Source of the DNA: Roseihalotalea indica | GTDB lineage: Bacteria; Bacteroidota; Bacteroidia; Cytophagales; Cyclobacteriaceae | Assembly (NCBI RefSeq): GCF_022458895.1 | Contig: NZ_JAINFL010000005.1 | Coordinates: 1-64,000 of the forward strand | Length of the DNA stretch: 64,000 nt | Direction: 5' to 3' | Shown here: in pieces, positions 43,175-52,867 of the stretch | How positions within the stretch are numbered: the stretch's first letter is position 1 | How the letters are laid out: each line of letters begins with the position of its first letter | Notes under the pieces: generated by a model | Seen by the model: only the letters and a program-made list of their open reading frames with translations | What the model was told of the DNA's origin: nothing | Databases searched by the model: none | Translations under genes and position numbers: made by a program

Positions 43175-45244
43175 TTATTCCATATTCCGCTGGAGCTGCT
43201 CCAGGGCTTCTGATACTGCTTGCACGGGCAACTGGCAGGTTTTATCGTAACAAACGTAGAGAGTTGTTTGCTCATCTTCAGTATGCCGCTCTTTCAATAA
43301 AGGAAGGTCGCTCTTGCTCGGTGTGCCAACAAGTACTTTGTTTGGGTGGTAGTGCTGAATAAGCTCCAGAGCCACCTCCTGGCAGTCGGGACCGACGATG
43401 GCTACCTCGGCCAGTGGAGTGGCCATTTCAGTATACAGGATTCCCCAATTGGTGGTGTCCGCAGGGTAGCTCTTAACTGTCTTAATCATGCGGCTTAGCA
43501 TCATTTCTGTCATTTCCTGGTACTGAGCATCGTCTAGCAGAATGCCTACCTTATGCAGGTTTCGGGCCATGACTGAGTTAGAGGCTGGGATTACGTTATC
43601 AAAAAGCTCTTTCTTGCGGGCAATAAGCTCGGAAGAGGCAGCAGTGTAAAAGAAGAACTGTTCGTTGGTGTCGTAGAAATTCCGAATGGCATACTGGGCC
43701 AGTTGGTTAGCCCGCTGCAGCCAGTGTTCTTCAAAAGTGACTTGGTATAATGCCAGAAAGCCATCTATGACAAACGCATAATCGTCCAGAAAACCTTCCA
43801 GCACATTCTCACCCTCTTTATAAGTATGAAGCAGGCTTGCTTCAGCGTCTGTTACCCTGATCATTTTCTGATCCAGAAATTCAGCATTCTTCCGGGCAAG
43901 ATTTAAGAAGGCAGATTCGCCCAAGGCAGAATAGGCATCTATCAGGCCACGCAGCATCATGCCATTCCATCCGGCAATAATTTTATTGTCTAAACCAGGT
44001 CGTTCCCGTTTCGAGCGTTTTTCCAGTAAATCCTGTTTAGCTTTAGCCATCAGGGCACTGAAATCAGGCAGGTCAAGCTCGTATTTTCGGGCAAACTCAT
44101 TTTCCGAAAGGCTACGGTGGAGAATGTTGTTGCCTGCCTCCCAGTTGCCTTGCTGAGTGGCATTAAAATAGTCGGTTACTATTTCGGTAGTGTCGCCCAG
44201 CACTTCTTTTAGCTCATCATAGGTCCACACATAGTATTTTCCCTCTTCCCCTTCGCTATCTGCATCCAGAGCACTATAAAAGCCACCTGTGGGGCTGGTA
44301 AGTTCACGTTCCACAAACCGGACTGTATCATTCAGCACCTGCCGGTATAAGTCATGCTTGGTAAGTGTAAAGGCTTCAGCATACAGGCTGAGGAGCTGGC
44401 CGTTATCGTATAACATTTTTTCAAAGTGGGGGGCAAACCACTGGCCATCAACGGAGTAACGGGCAAAGCCACCACCAATCTGATCATAAATACCACCTTC
44501 TGCCATTTTGTTAAGGGTCAGTAAGGTCTGGTCTAATGCTTCTTTTTGCTCAGTGAGAAAATAGTAGCGCAGTAAAAATAACCACTGGCTGGGCATGGGA
44601 AACTTCGGAGACTTGTTCATACCTCCTTCTTCGGTGTCAAAGCGTTCCGCTAGCTGGGTAAAAATTTCCTGTAAAGATGCTTTAGCTTCAGTGGTTTCGA
44701 TGCGAGCACTTGTAGGGTGAATGCCGTACCGTAGCATCTCGCTGGTTTGCAGGCTTTCCGCAAACTTATCAGCCGACTCAACAACCTGCTCTCGCTGTTT
44801 CTCATAAGCCAGCGCAACATTCCGCAAAATCTGGGTCCAGTTCTGCTGAGGAAAATAGGTGCCTCCGTAAAAAGGTTTCTGGTCAGGGGTGAGGAATACA
44901 TTAAGCGGCCAGCCTCCTTGTAAACCCATCGTTTGCACGGCCTCCATGTAAATCTGGTCTACATCAGGACGCTCTTCCCGGTCTACTTTGATATTTATAA
45001 AGTGTTCGTTCATTAATTGCGCCACCTCTTCATTCTCAAAAGATTCGCGTTCCATCACATGGCACCAGTGGCAGGCCGAATAGCCAATGCTGACAATAAT
45101 AGGCTTGTCTTCCTTTTTGGCTTTTTCCAGCGCTTGCTCTGACCAGGGGTACCACTCTACTGGATTATGCGCGTGCTGGAGGAGGTAAGGGCTACTTTCG
45201 TGAATAAGGTGATTAGTGGGCTTTGTAGATGAAGAGGAGGTCAT
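43175..45244 (-). CDS. DUF255/YyaL-type thioredoxin-fold protein
   Basis: A 689-residue protein of the Spermatogenesis-associated protein 20/YyaL family. The N-terminal thioredoxin-like domain (about 10-165) holds a CxxC in [18 protein letters not shown] and the conserved [14 protein letters not shown] and [11 protein letters not shown] blocks. An (alpha/alpha)6 barrel with glycosidase-like architecture follows ([37 protein letters not shown]). The function is unknown. There is no signal peptide, so it is cytoplasmic. Its ATG overlaps the stop of the GSCFA gene by four bases. Confidence 0.88.
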   Translation of the reverse strand: MTSSSSTKPTNHLIHESSPYLLQHAHNPVEWYPWSEQALEKAKKEDKPIIVSIGYSACHWCHVMERESFENEEVAQLMNEHFINIKVDREERPDVDQIYMEAVQTMGLQGGWPLNVFLTPDQKPFYGGTYFPQQNWTQILRNVALAYEKQREQVVESADKFAESLQTSEMLRYGIHPTSARIETTEAKASLQEIFTQLAERFDTEEGGMNKSPKFPMPSQWLFLLRYYFLTEQKEALDQTLLTLNKMAEGGIYDQIGGGFARYSVDGQWFAPHFEKMLYDNGQLLSLYAEAFTLTKHDLYRQVLNDTVRFVERELTSPTGGFYSALDADSEGEEGKYYVWTYDELKEVLGDTTEIVTDYFNATQQGNWEAGNNILHRSLSENEFARKYELDLPDFSALMAKAKQDLLEKRSKRERPGLDNKIIAGWNGMMLRGLIDAYSALGESAFLNLARKNAEFLDQKMIRVTDAEASLLHTYKEGENVLEGFLDDYAFVIDGFLALYQVTFEEHWLQRANQLAQYAIRNFYDTNEQFFFYTAASSELIARKKELFDNVIPASNSVMARNLHKVGILLDDAQYQEMTEMMLSRMIKTVKSYPADTTNWGILYTEMATPLAEVAIVGPDCQEVALELIQHYHPNKVLVGTPSKSDLPLLKERHTEDEQTTLYVCYDKTCQLPVQAVSEALEQLQRNME

Positions 45245-46215
45245 GTGAGTTGCTTTTCTAAATGTTCTATTTCTGACTGTACGTCTACAGTATTGCTCAT
45301 TTGCTTTAGCTGGCTAATAGTTTTTTGTAAAAAATGCTGATGCGCTTCCGATGCCGGGCGGAATGCTCGATGCTGAAGTGCTTGATACAGTGGTTTCCAC
45401 TTTTTCAAAAAATCCTGCGTCTCGGCAGTCAGGTAATTCTCTGTAAGCTTTTGCCAGATATAATCTTCGGCTACTTCCGAAGGATGAAGCATATCAGATT
45501 GGTAGAACCGATAGTCTCGCAGATCATCCATCATCAGTTCATAACTTGGGAAGTAAAAAACGTTATGGGCATGATTTTGTTGGATGGTATGCGTCGCTAC
45601 CCGAAGTACCGATTTGCTGACGGAGTTTTGTACCAGTGTATCACGAACATGCCGTACCGGACTAACAGTGAGTATGTACTTAAGGTTGGGGTTGATACCC
45701 GCCAAAGCACGATAAAGCTGCTCAAACCGCATAACAATTTCATCGGGGTCCAGTAGGCGGCGATGAAATGTTTTAGCTGGCATTTTATGACAATTGCTAA
45801 CAATCTGCCCATTTTCCCGAAGCTCATATCCATAGGCAGAGCCCAGGGTGATGACCATCCATTGGCAAGACTTCAGGTACTCGCGGGTACTCATGAGTGC
45901 TTGCTCAATCTGAGCTTGCAGGTTACTGCGGGAATTGCTGCTGAAATCTGAGTGAAACTGATAATTGAAATGTGTACCCTGGTTAACCAGATACGTATGG
46001 TCGCCGGGCATGGACTGATTTACGGCATCGTGGAGTAGGCGAAAAATAGAAGCCGGATTATACAACGTACCAAAGGGGTTGATGTCCGTATCAAACTTAT
46101 TTTGCTGGAATCGTTCGCCTATGGTTTGCGCAAAACAGGAACCTACAAAAAAAATAGGGTCATGTAGCGAAATAGGGGTAGCCAGCGGTAGTACTTCAAC
46201 AATTGTGCGAAACAT
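45241..46215 (-). CDS. GSCFA-domain protein
   Basis: The 324-residue protein has the defining motif [13 protein letters not shown] (about residues 25-37), in which the Ser is thought to act like the nucleophile of SGNH/GDSL esterases. A C-terminal [14 protein letters not shown] supplies the Asp and His of that triad. It probably hydrolyses an ester on a glycan or lipid; the substrate is unknown. It is coupled by an ATGA overlap to the DUF255 gene. The rplI terminator lies just upstream, so it probably has its own promoter. Confidence 0.85.
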   Translation of the reverse strand: MFRTIVEVLPLATPISLHDPIFFVGSCFAQTIGERFQQNKFDTDINPFGTLYNPASIFRLLHDAVNQSMPGDHTYLVNQGTHFNYQFHSDFSSNSRSNLQAQIEQALMSTREYLKSCQWMVITLGSAYGYELRENGQIVSNCHKMPAKTFHRRLLDPDEIVMRFEQLYRALAGINPNLKYILTVSPVRHVRDTLVQNSVSKSVLRVATHTIQQNHAHNVFYFPSYELMMDDLRDYRFYQSDMLHPSEVAEDYIWQKLTENYLTAETQDFLKKWKPLYQALQHRAFRPASEAHQHFLQKTISQLKQMSNTVDVQSEIEHLEKQLT

Positions 46216-46241
46216 AAACTAAGTCTTACTCCCGTCTTAAC

Positions 46242-46270
46242 AAAAAAAGCCCTAAAATGATTAGGGCTTT
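46242..46270 (-). terminator. Rho-independent terminator of the rpsF-rpsR-rplI operon
   Basis: On the minus strand AAAGCCCTAA-loop-TTTAGGGCTTT followed by a T run, 22 bp after the rplI stop. Confidence 0.7.
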
Positions 46271-46292
46271 GTTCATTTAAAGGAGAGAGTTT

Positions 46293-46736
46293 TTATGCTT
46301 CTACTACCTGAATTGAAATATTTTGCTTTACTTCTTTGTGTAAATCAATCTCAGCGGTGTATTCGCCTAGAGATTTCACTTCTTCGTTCAGCGCGATACG
46401 CCGACGGTCAATATCGAAGCCTTTTTCTTTAAGAGCATCTGATAATTGCAGGGTGGTAACAGCTCCGAAGATTTTGCCGCTTTCCCCAGCTTTTGCTGGA
46501 ATTTCCAGCACCACGCCTTCCAGCTTGGCTGCCAGATCTTCAGCATCCTTCTTCACCTTTTCAGCTTTGTGAGATGCCTGCCGGATATTCTCCTCCATCA
46601 TTTTTTTATTGGAAGGACTAGCAATAATGGCAAGTCCTTGGGGAATCAGGTAGTTACGTCCGTAGCCACCTTTTACGGTAACCAGGTCATTTTTGTAGCC
46701 TAACCCCTTAATATCTTCTCGTAGTATAATTTCCAT
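46293..46736 (-). CDS. rplI: 50S ribosomal protein L9
   Basis: The 147-residue protein has the L9 signature at the N-terminus (MEIILREDIKGLGYKNDLVTVKGGYGRNYLIPQGLA in segments), a connecting helix and a C-terminal rRNA-binding domain (AKAGESGKIFGAVTTLQLSDAL). It is third gene of the conserved rpsF-rpsR-rplI operon. The 81-bp gap before it is unusual, with repeated GGGTRTTGA words and an inverted repeat. Confidence 0.97.
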   Translation of the reverse strand: MEIILREDIKGLGYKNDLVTVKGGYGRNYLIPQGLAIIASPSNKKMMEENIRQASHKAEKVKKDAEDLAAKLEGVVLEIPAKAGESGKIFGAVTTLQLSDALKEKGFDIDRRRIALNEEVKSLGEYTAEIDLHKEVKQNISIQVVEA

Positions 46737-46798
46737 GGGTATTGAATTTTGGGTGTTGAGTATCGGGTATTGATCGGTAAAATACTAGTTCAATACCC
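46737..46798. repeat. GGGTRTTGA repeats and inverted repeat in the rplI leader
   Basis: GGGTATTGA, GGGTGTTGA and GGGTATTGA are spaced 15 and 13 bp apart (46737, 46752, 46765 approximately), and TTCAATACCC at 46789-46798 is the exact complement of the first ten bases. The transcript can fold with a 42-nt loop directly before the L9 start codon. Confidence 0.45.
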
Positions 46799-46817
46799 AA
46801 AACCTAATCCCTAAGAC

Positions 46818-47075
46818 CTATTTTAATGAATCGGCTACGTAAGGTAATAAAGCCAGGTGGCGAGCACGTTTTACCGCCTGAGATACCTTCTTCTGGAATT
46901 TCAGACTGGTACCGGTAATGCGGCGTGGTAAGATCTTGCCCTGCTCGTTCACAAACTTCAGCAAGAAGTCAGGATCTTTGTAGTCGATGTATTTGATACC
47001 GGCTTTCTTAAAGCGGCAGTACTTCTCGCGACGTTCTTTACGGTCGCTGTTGATGGGTTCGTTCTGTAGACTCAT
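46818..47075 (-). CDS. rpsR: 30S ribosomal protein S18
   Basis: The 85-residue protein with the S18 core [20 protein letters not shown] and the rRNA-binding [34 protein letters not shown]. It overlaps the rpsF stop by four bases. S6 and S18 bind each other on the 30S platform, which explains the coupling. In Bacteroidota the S6-S18-S21 neighbourhood also sequesters the anti-Shine-Dalgarno sequence, consistent with the weak SD signals throughout this window. Confidence 0.97.
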   Translation of the reverse strand: MSLQNEPINSDRKERREKYCRFKKAGIKYIDYKDPDFLLKFVNEQGKILPRRITGTSLKFQKKVSQAVKRARHLALLPYVADSLK

Positions 47076-47452
47076 GCTTTGGCTTCCTCTTTAGTTTTTT
47101 TGTTTTTATCCTTTTTAAAATCTCCTCGACGGCGACGCTCGTTATAATCAACGGCGTGCTTGTCTAGCGCAACGGTTAAGAAGCGCATGACCCGTTCGTC
47201 TCGTCGATACTCGGTCTCGAGGGTATCGACAATTGATGGATCAGCCACAAACTCCAGCATATGGTAAAAACCAGTGGTTTTGTGATTGATAGGATAAGCC
47301 AGCTTTTTTAGCCCCCAGCTTTCTTCGTTAATGACTTCGACGTCATGTTCTTTCAAGAAAGTAGAAAACTTAGCGGCAGCATCCTTCATCTGATCATCAG
47401 ACAAAACGGGAGTCAAAATGAATACTGTCTCGTAATTTTTCTTGAATTCCAT
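47072..47452 (-). CDS. rpsF: 30S ribosomal protein S6
   Basis: The 126-residue S6 protein: [45 protein letters not shown] and [18 protein letters not shown] segments, with a basic C-terminal tail. First gene of the operon; a consensus promoter lies 23 bp upstream. Confidence 0.97.
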   Translation of the reverse strand: MEFKKNYETVFILTPVLSDDQMKDAAAKFSTFLKEHDVEVINEESWGLKKLAYPINHKTTGFYHMLEFVADPSIVDTLETEYRRDERVMRFLTVALDKHAVDYNERRRRGDFKKDKNKKTKEEAKA

Positions 47453-47474
47453 ACTTGTTTTGTTAAAAGGACTG

Positions 47475-47505
47475 CAAATGTAGGGTTTTTTTAATTTTTC
47501 CCCAA
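47475..47505 (-). promoter_or_regulatory. Promoter of rpsF-rpsR-rplI
   Basis: On the minus strand TTG (47505-47503), 20 nt, TACATTTG (47482-47475). Exact match to the Bacteroidetes -33/-7 pattern, with the same -7 sequence as the heme operon promoter. Confidence 0.6.
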
Positions 47506-47741
47506 GTCTATTCCCAATCCTCTTTTTGATACTGTTAATTTCTTTTAACCCGAACTTTCGTAAATTAGTTTACTGTAGAGAAAGGATTGAATGAGTGAAT
47601 GATAAAATGAGTGAGTAAGTATTTGTTAATCAGAATGTTAATTGAAATTGTGTTTGTCTGAAGTGAGTGTTGTACTAAGCGTTTTTTTACGGATGACAAT
47701 TAAATCACGTAGATCAATTTAAGGTTATACAATCATTTATT

Positions 47742-47786
47742 TACCTGGCTATCATTCAATCATTCTATTAATCAATAATTCACTCA
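47742..47786 (+). repeat. ACTCATT-type leader repeat before the SRAP gene
   Basis: ATTCAATCATTCTATT followed by AATAATTCACTCATT on the coding strand, ending about 16 bp before the ATG. It is in the same orientation relative to its gene as the copies before the genes starting at 12276, 52801, 57907 and 60369. Confidence 0.45.
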
Positions 47787-47802
47787 TTAAAAACTTAACC
47801 TT

Positions 47803-48474
47803 ATGTGTGGTCGATATAGTATTGGGCCGGAAGTGGCGTCTCTGGCTGAAAAATTGAAAAGCGCATTGCCTCCCGAATTTGTTCCGCATTATAATGCCGC
47901 GCCTTCTCAGCATTTGCCGGTAGTTAGCAATCAGCAACCGGGTCGGGTGGCTATGTATCAGTGGGGGATGGTGCCCTTCTGGGCAAAAGAGGGAGCCGGT
48001 AGCAAGCAACTGATTAATGCCCGGGCCGAAACGGTAAATGAGAAAAGCACTTTCAAGCGCGCCTTTCGCACGCATCGTTGCCTGGTGCTGGCTAGCGGAT
48101 ATTATGAATGGAAAAAAGTATCTAAAGGAAAAGAACCCTATCGAATTACCTTAGCAGACGCTTCTCCATTTGTGTTCGCCGGTATCTGGCAGGAGCCTAA
48201 TGAGAATTCAAACAATAAAGTGCCCGAGTATTGCATCATCACCACGCAGGCACCGAAGGCCATTGCCGATATTCATGACCGTATGCCGGTAATTCTCGAT
48301 CCGGCTGCCTGGGATTTCTGGATGAGCGACACCGAAGATTACGAGGGGCTACAGGATGTGCTTCGCCCTTTGGCTGATAAACAGGTGCAAGCCTACACGG
48401 TTTCTAAGCGGGTAAACAATGTGCAGAATGATGATGAAACTTTAATTGAACCGGCCGAAGCCAGCCACTCTTAG
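47803..48474 (+). CDS. SRAP (HMCES/YedK-like) abasic-site-shielding protein
   Basis: A 223-residue SOS-response-associated peptidase. The essential Cys2 is exposed after Met removal (MCGRYSIG) and forms a thiazolidine crosslink with abasic sites in single-stranded DNA. Further active-site parts are HYNAAPSQ (Asn), GMVPFWA, INARAETVNEKSTFKRAF (Glu), LASGYYEWKK (Glu) and IHDRMPVIL (His). All expected residues are present. It protects replication forks from abasic damage. Confidence 0.93.
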   Translation: MCGRYSIGPEVASLAEKLKSALPPEFVPHYNAAPSQHLPVVSNQQPGRVAMYQWGMVPFWAKEGAGSKQLINARAETVNEKSTFKRAFRTHRCLVLASGYYEWKKVSKGKEPYRITLADASPFVFAGIWQEPNENSNNKVPEYCIITTQAPKAIADIHDRMPVILDPAAWDFWMSDTEDYEGLQDVLRPLADKQVQAYTVSKRVNNVQNDDETLIEPAEASHS

Positions 48475-48488
48475 CCAAAGCTTTACAC

Positions 48489-48968
48489 ATGATGAAGATA
48501 GAAAATTTTGTTCCTGCTGAGCAGGAAGAGGTAAGGGCTTTTGTCCTGGGCATTCAGAATGGTGAGTTTAACCTGGGGTTTGAACCCGACGAGCAGCCCG
48601 ACCTGCTAAATATTCAGAAGTTTTACGGCGACGGCGGTTTTTGGGTTGCTAAAGTTGATCATAGGATTGTGGGTACTATCGGATTGCAAAAGCTCAATGA
48701 TGAAAGTGGGGCATTGCGAAAGATGTTTGTACAAAAAGAGTATCGGAGTAGTGACCTGAAAATAGCCCACCAACTGTTTGAGCAATTGCTAGCCGCTGCC
48801 CGGCAGAAGAGGTTTCACTATATTTTACTGGATACACCGGCTATCGCTACGGCGGCTCATAGATTTTACGAAAAAAACGGTTTTATTCGGCTTTCCAAAA
48901 GTCAGGTGCCAGCTCAGTACAAATATCCGGACCGGGATTCCAGAATCTACAAACGGCTGTTAACCTAA
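48489..48968 (+). CDS. GNAT-family N-acetyltransferase
   Basis: The 159-residue protein has the GNAT fold: FWVAKVDHRIVGTIGLQKL forms strands 2-4, LRKMFVQKEYRSSDLKIAHQLFEQLLAAA forms the region of the acetyl-CoA pyrophosphate loop, and YILLDTPAIATAAHRFYEKNGFIRL is the C-terminal motif B. The pyrophosphate loop (VQKEYRSSDLK) departs from the Q/RxxGxG/A consensus. The acceptor is unknown. It is 14 bp after the SRAP gene and probably co-transcribed. Confidence 0.82.
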   Translation: MMKIENFVPAEQEEVRAFVLGIQNGEFNLGFEPDEQPDLLNIQKFYGDGGFWVAKVDHRIVGTIGLQKLNDESGALRKMFVQKEYRSSDLKIAHQLFEQLLAAARQKRFHYILLDTPAIATAAHRFYEKNGFIRLSKSQVPAQYKYPDRDSRIYKRLLT

Positions 48969-49122
48969 GAAGAAATGATGCACATATACGCATTAATAAA
49001 GGTACGTCGTTTCTATATCGGTAATTGTTTGTACTTTTAGCCAATGAGTAAATAGCTGACTAATTTTTTTATTTCTCATTCAGTACTTCTTTTCGTATTT
49101 ATATCAAAACCTAACCTACACA

Positions 49123-49767
49123 ATGCAAAAGATCGCTTTATTTTTGTTTAGTCTTCTAAGCCTATCCCTGCTTATTAATCCTGCGCTGATGGCGCAAGAT
49201 GGCGAATGGGTAAGCCTGTTCAACGGCAAAAACCTGGATGGCTGGAAAGTTGGTGAAAATTCCAGCACCTTCAAGGTAGAAGATGGTACCATCGTCGTAA
49301 ATGGCCCTCGGGCTCATTTGTTTTACGTAGGCGATGTGCACGATCATGAGTTTAAGAATTTTCAGTTTAAAGCGGATGTGAAAACTACTTCCGGTTCTAA
49401 TTCCGGCATGTATTTTCATACTGAATATCAGGAAGATGGCTGGCCTTCTAAAGGGTACGAGGTGCAGGTGAATAACTCTCACACCGACTGGCGTCGCACG
49501 GCCAGCCTTTATGGTATTGACGATGTACGGGATGCTCCGGCCAAAGACGATGAGTGGTTTACTCAAGAAATTACCGTAAAAGACAGCGTCATCACCATTA
49601 AAGTAAATGGAAAAACCGTAACCGAATACGTGGAGCCTAAAGATGCTAAAGAAACAGCGGGTGATGGCCAGCGCTACCTGGATAAAGGTACTTTTGCCTT
49701 ACAGGGCCACGACCCCAAGAGCAAAGTATACTTCAAAAATATCATGGTGAAAGCTCTGCCTGATTAA
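49123..49767 (+). CDS. DUF1080 (3-keto-disaccharide hydrolase-type) secreted protein
   Basis: A 214-residue protein with signal peptide (1-24, ending LMAQ) and one DUF1080 domain: GEWVSLFNGKNLDGWKVGENSSTFKVEDGTIV, FKNFQFKADVKTTSGSNSGMYFHTEY, GYEVQVNNSH and GTFALQGHDPKSKVYFKNIMVKAL. It is a cleaner family member than the lipoprotein at 33061. It likely acts on oxidised (3-keto) sugar glycosides or binds glycans in the periplasm. It ends 9 bp from the convergent PPTase gene. Confidence 0.88.
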   Translation: MQKIALFLFSLLSLSLLINPALMAQDGEWVSLFNGKNLDGWKVGENSSTFKVEDGTIVVNGPRAHLFYVGDVHDHEFKNFQFKADVKTTSGSNSGMYFHTEYQEDGWPSKGYEVQVNNSHTDWRRTASLYGIDDVRDAPAKDDEWFTQEITVKDSVITIKVNGKTVTEYVEPKDAKETAGDGQRYLDKGTFALQGHDPKSKVYFKNIMVKALPD

Positions 49768-49776
49768 TTAAAAACT

Positions 49777-50409
49777 TTATAGATCTACCTGCATAATGGC
49801 CAGTTCATCGATCACCGAAGAGCTGGCCATTTGTGCTATATAGTCCTTGCCAACCTCTATCGGGCGCAGGTGCCAGGTAGTGTCATCTATCCTTGCTTGA
49901 TGAGCTCTTATGGCAACTTCTTTAGGGTTGATATACAGACCGCGCCCATCCGCTTTCACCACAGCCTCCTTCTGCGTCCAGAAGGTATATAGTTGCCGAT
50001 GGGGTGAGCGGGATTCTATAATAGCCTGCCACTCTTCCTCATGCCAGAGCGAGCGAAATCGTTCCAGCTTCACGGGGCGCACATATTCAATATCTATTCC
50101 GATACGGGCCTCATCGGATATCGCACAAGCGCAATAATTTTCAGCGTGTGAAAGGTTAAAGTCAATACTTCCTTCCAGAAAAGGGCGGTGGTATTCGGTA
50201 TAGCTTATATTGGATAAACTGGCTTCTAATCCGAATTGCTGAAGGCCCCGTTGCAACAAGATTTTTCCCATCAAAGCGGTCTGCTGATCGTGCTCGCGAT
50301 GGTAGTGCTGCACTTGTTGCTGCATGGTTTTCGGAAGCAACGAAAGATATTGATGCGCTTTGTCTGAATTCCAGGGAGCATCGATGCTACTGTACAAAAA
50401 TAAAGTCAT
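49777..50409 (-). CDS. Sfp-type 4'-phosphopantetheinyl transferase
   Basis: Transfers phosphopantetheine from CoA to a carrier-protein Ser. The 210-residue protein has the Mg-binding GIDIEYVRP (about 110-118) and FWTQKEAVVKADGRGLYINP (about 150-169) motifs, preceded by FNLSHAENYCACA. The two-lobed length fits the Sfp class, which modifies secondary-metabolism carriers rather than AcpS. It lies 64 bp downstream of the MMPL exporter gene, at the end of the proposed lipid-amine operon, and its obvious client is the free ACP encoded at 60085. Confidence 0.9.
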   Translation of the reverse strand: MTLFLYSSIDAPWNSDKAHQYLSLLPKTMQQQVQHYHREHDQQTALMGKILLQRGLQQFGLEASLSNISYTEYHRPFLEGSIDFNLSHAENYCACAISDEARIGIDIEYVRPVKLERFRSLWHEEEWQAIIESRSPHRQLYTFWTQKEAVVKADGRGLYINPKEVAIRAHQARIDDTTWHLRPIEVGKDYIAQMASSSVIDELAIMQVDL

Positions 50410-50473
50410 TAGGTTACAGAGTTATCTGGCAGGAATGAGCGGTTTTCCTTTTATGCTTTTGTGTATCTGGCAT

Positions 50474-52801
50474 TTAATAAGAAGGCTGCTTAGCGGGAAT
50501 ATGAGTGACGGCTTCAGCTTTTTGGGTAACTTTTACGGGCAGCAGCACTAATAACAGCGGTAAAATGAATAAATCTACAAAGAGGGCAATTGCTACGCAC
50601 ACAGACACCAGAATTCCAAAATTAGAGGTTGGTAGAAAGTCGGAAGTGGTTAGTGAGAGAAACGCCCCACCTAAAATTACCGAAGTCAGAATCACGCTTT
50701 TCCCGGTGTAGCTAATGGCCCGGCGTACTGCCATTTCCCGGGTGAGTCCCTGAGCGATACCCCGACGAAAGCTGTTGATCAGGTGAATGGTGTCATCGGT
50801 GACAATACCAAGGGCAATGCCGCCGATGAGAGCCGTTGCCATATTAATATCCACATCCAGCCAACCCATGCAGCCGTAGGTGACCGCCAAAGGAAAAGCA
50901 TTGACGGCAATACCAATAAAGCCCAGAGGGATAGAACGGAAAATAAGTGGGAAAAAGATTAACAGAAATGCAACCACGCCTACCAGGGAAGAGAACTGGG
51001 TTTGACTTACCTGCTCGTCCATATTGGCCCAGAGAACCGTCGTTCCGGTAAAAGCCATAATTATATCATCCCGTAAATACTGCTCTTTTAGTGCGTTAAC
51101 TTCTTCCCGTAGCTTGTTAAGCTCTTTAGAGCTGAGGTAATTGGTAAGCAATTGAAGCTGGTACTGGCTTTTGTCGTAAAGCACCAGGTCGTACAGATCG
51201 TCATTACTGCTCATCTCGCCCAGCAAAAACAGTTGACCTAACTGGGGTTCGCCATAGGTGGTAAATTCGGAGTAGTCACTTTCCTGCTCCAAAAAAGCTT
51301 CGTTAATCTGAAAGAGCAAATCTTTAGGAGAAAGCACTTTGATCACTTCTGGGAGATTAGCTAGTTTATCCTCCAATGCTGCAATCTGCGCAAATTGATC
51401 GGTAGTAGTATAATCCATTCCCTGGGGCAGGGTAAAGGTAACCGTGATCGGATTCTGGGCAAATCCGGCCTGCTTAATCTGATCATAAGCCCGACTCAGA
51501 TCGGTTTTTGCGCCAAAGAATTTGGTGTAATTGGTATCCACATTCAGACGGGGCAAACCGGTTAGCGATAGCGCCAGAATTCCCAGAATTCCCAGACTCA
51601 CGTACTTGTACCGGAAAATGAAGTTGGCTAAGCCTTCCGATTGGGTAGAAGAAGCCAGCACGTGGGTATCCTGTTCAGGAAAGAGCGAAACCAGCACGCC
51701 AGGAGCCACCGTCCAGGTAATGAACAGTGCCAGAGCAATGCCAAAAGAAGCAAACAGACCCAGTTGGAAAATGGGAAATACCGTGCTCAGCAGCAGCGAT
51801 GAAAATCCAACCACGGTGGTCAGGGTAGTCCAGAGGCCCGGTTGCCAGAGGTGGCGCAGGGTGTAGCCAATGGCCTGCTCAGATGGGCTATGTTGCCGTT
51901 CCTGATGAAAATGAACGATCACGTGAATGATATCGGCGACCGATAAGGCAATCAGAATGGTCGGCATCATCACCGTAACCATATTGTAGGGGATATGCAG
52001 CAAGGCGATCAGGCCCATTGTTGGTATGATACTGCCCACTACTACCACTAACATTACCAGGATGTTTTTCCAGGAGCGCAACGTCACCCAGCCAATTAGA
52101 ACCAGCAATACGGTGATAAGGGTGTAAAAGATCAGCATGTCGCGCAGAGAGGCCCGGTTCAGTTCGGCATTCACTACCGAAGTACCCGCCAGTGCCCGAT
52201 CGTCCACGCTGGCGTAGTCGCCCACAATCGACCGGATAGAATCTACCATCGCCATGCGGTACGGAGCAATTTCGTGCAGTCGGTTATCATTTTGAATGAG
52301 CAACACCGCATGCGTTTCATCATCCTGACGGATCAGGTTATTTTCAAAGATCGGATTAGCCAGTAGTTGCTTTTTAAACTGAGCGATTCCATTCTCCGTG
52401 AGGGGCATATCCTTCGTCGCCGTGTATAACCGTTCGTATAGCAAAGCATCATCGGCCGTTAGCACATTATCCCGAATGTTGGTGATAGAGTTTACTTTAC
52501 GTACTGCTGGCAACTGCTCAATGCGCTGAGTGATCTGGTCTACATCGCTGAGAAACTGAGCGTTATAGATCGATTTTGTGCCCAGCATCAGCAGGGTCCA
52601 TTCCTGCTCCCCGAATGCCTGCTGGTACTGTTCGTAGCGTTTTAGCTCAGGATCATCCTGCATAAACCAGATGGCTACCGAGTTATCAATCACCGAACGA
52701 TCGGTAAGCACCCGGTATACAATGACACTGGCAAAGAACAGAACCACAAACAGGTACGCTCCTAAAATGAGCTTGCGGTGGCGAAGGACAAAGGTTGTCA
52801 T
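50474..52801 (-). CDS. MMPL/RND-superfamily lipid exporter
   Basis: The 775-residue inner-membrane transporter has about 12 helices in two halves: N-terminal helix near 11-31, large periplasmic loops (about 40-215 and 425-600), and helix bundles near 220-390 and 615-765. The central helices carry the acidic proton-relay motifs ALSVADIIHVIVHF and GIVTDDTIHLINSF. It resembles hydrophobic-lipid exporters (MmpL, HpnN) rather than drug-efflux AcrB. It is encoded among lipid-assembly genes together with a LolA-like periplasmic protein and an outer-membrane barrel, so its cargo is probably their lipid product. Confidence 0.88.
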   Translation of the reverse strand: MTTFVLRHRKLILGAYLFVVLFFASVIVYRVLTDRSVIDNSVAIWFMQDDPELKRYEQYQQAFGEQEWTLLMLGTKSIYNAQFLSDVDQITQRIEQLPAVRKVNSITNIRDNVLTADDALLYERLYTATKDMPLTENGIAQFKKQLLANPIFENNLIRQDDETHAVLLIQNDNRLHEIAPYRMAMVDSIRSIVGDYASVDDRALAGTSVVNAELNRASLRDMLIFYTLITVLLVLIGWVTLRSWKNILVMLVVVVGSIIPTMGLIALLHIPYNMVTVMMPTILIALSVADIIHVIVHFHQERQHSPSEQAIGYTLRHLWQPGLWTTLTTVVGFSSLLLSTVFPIFQLGLFASFGIALALFITWTVAPGVLVSLFPEQDTHVLASSTQSEGLANFIFRYKYVSLGILGILALSLTGLPRLNVDTNYTKFFGAKTDLSRAYDQIKQAGFAQNPITVTFTLPQGMDYTTTDQFAQIAALEDKLANLPEVIKVLSPKDLLFQINEAFLEQESDYSEFTTYGEPQLGQLFLLGEMSSNDDLYDLVLYDKSQYQLQLLTNYLSSKELNKLREEVNALKEQYLRDDIIMAFTGTTVLWANMDEQVSQTQFSSLVGVVAFLLIFFPLIFRSIPLGFIGIAVNAFPLAVTYGCMGWLDVDINMATALIGGIALGIVTDDTIHLINSFRRGIAQGLTREMAVRRAISYTGKSVILTSVILGGAFLSLTTSDFLPTSNFGILVSVCVAIALFVDLFILPLLLVLLPVKVTQKAEAVTHIPAKQPSY

Positions 52802-52819
52802 GAGAATATGAAGTAATCG

Positions 52820-52845
52820 TTGGGATAGAATGAGTGAGATTTTCC
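52820..52845 (-). repeat. Short CTCACTCATTC leader repeat before the MMPL gene
   Basis: On the minus strand CTCACTCATTCTATCC lies about 25 bp before the ATG at 52801. It is the shortest member of the family of ACTCATTC leader repeats. Confidence 0.35.
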
Positions 52846-52867
52846 GGCTAAAGTGCAGGCTCAGGGC

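Larger units (their letters stand above)
47453..47802. other. Divergent intergenic region with promoter and repeats
   Basis: 350 bp between rpsF and the SRAP gene. It holds the rpsF promoter (47475-47505) and a GAATGAGTGA-rich stretch (47586-47620). Its inverted counterpart ends 16 bp before the SRAP start (47742-47786); the two share the 11-mer AATGAGTGAAT in opposite orientation. No gene is evident in between. Confidence 0.5.
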
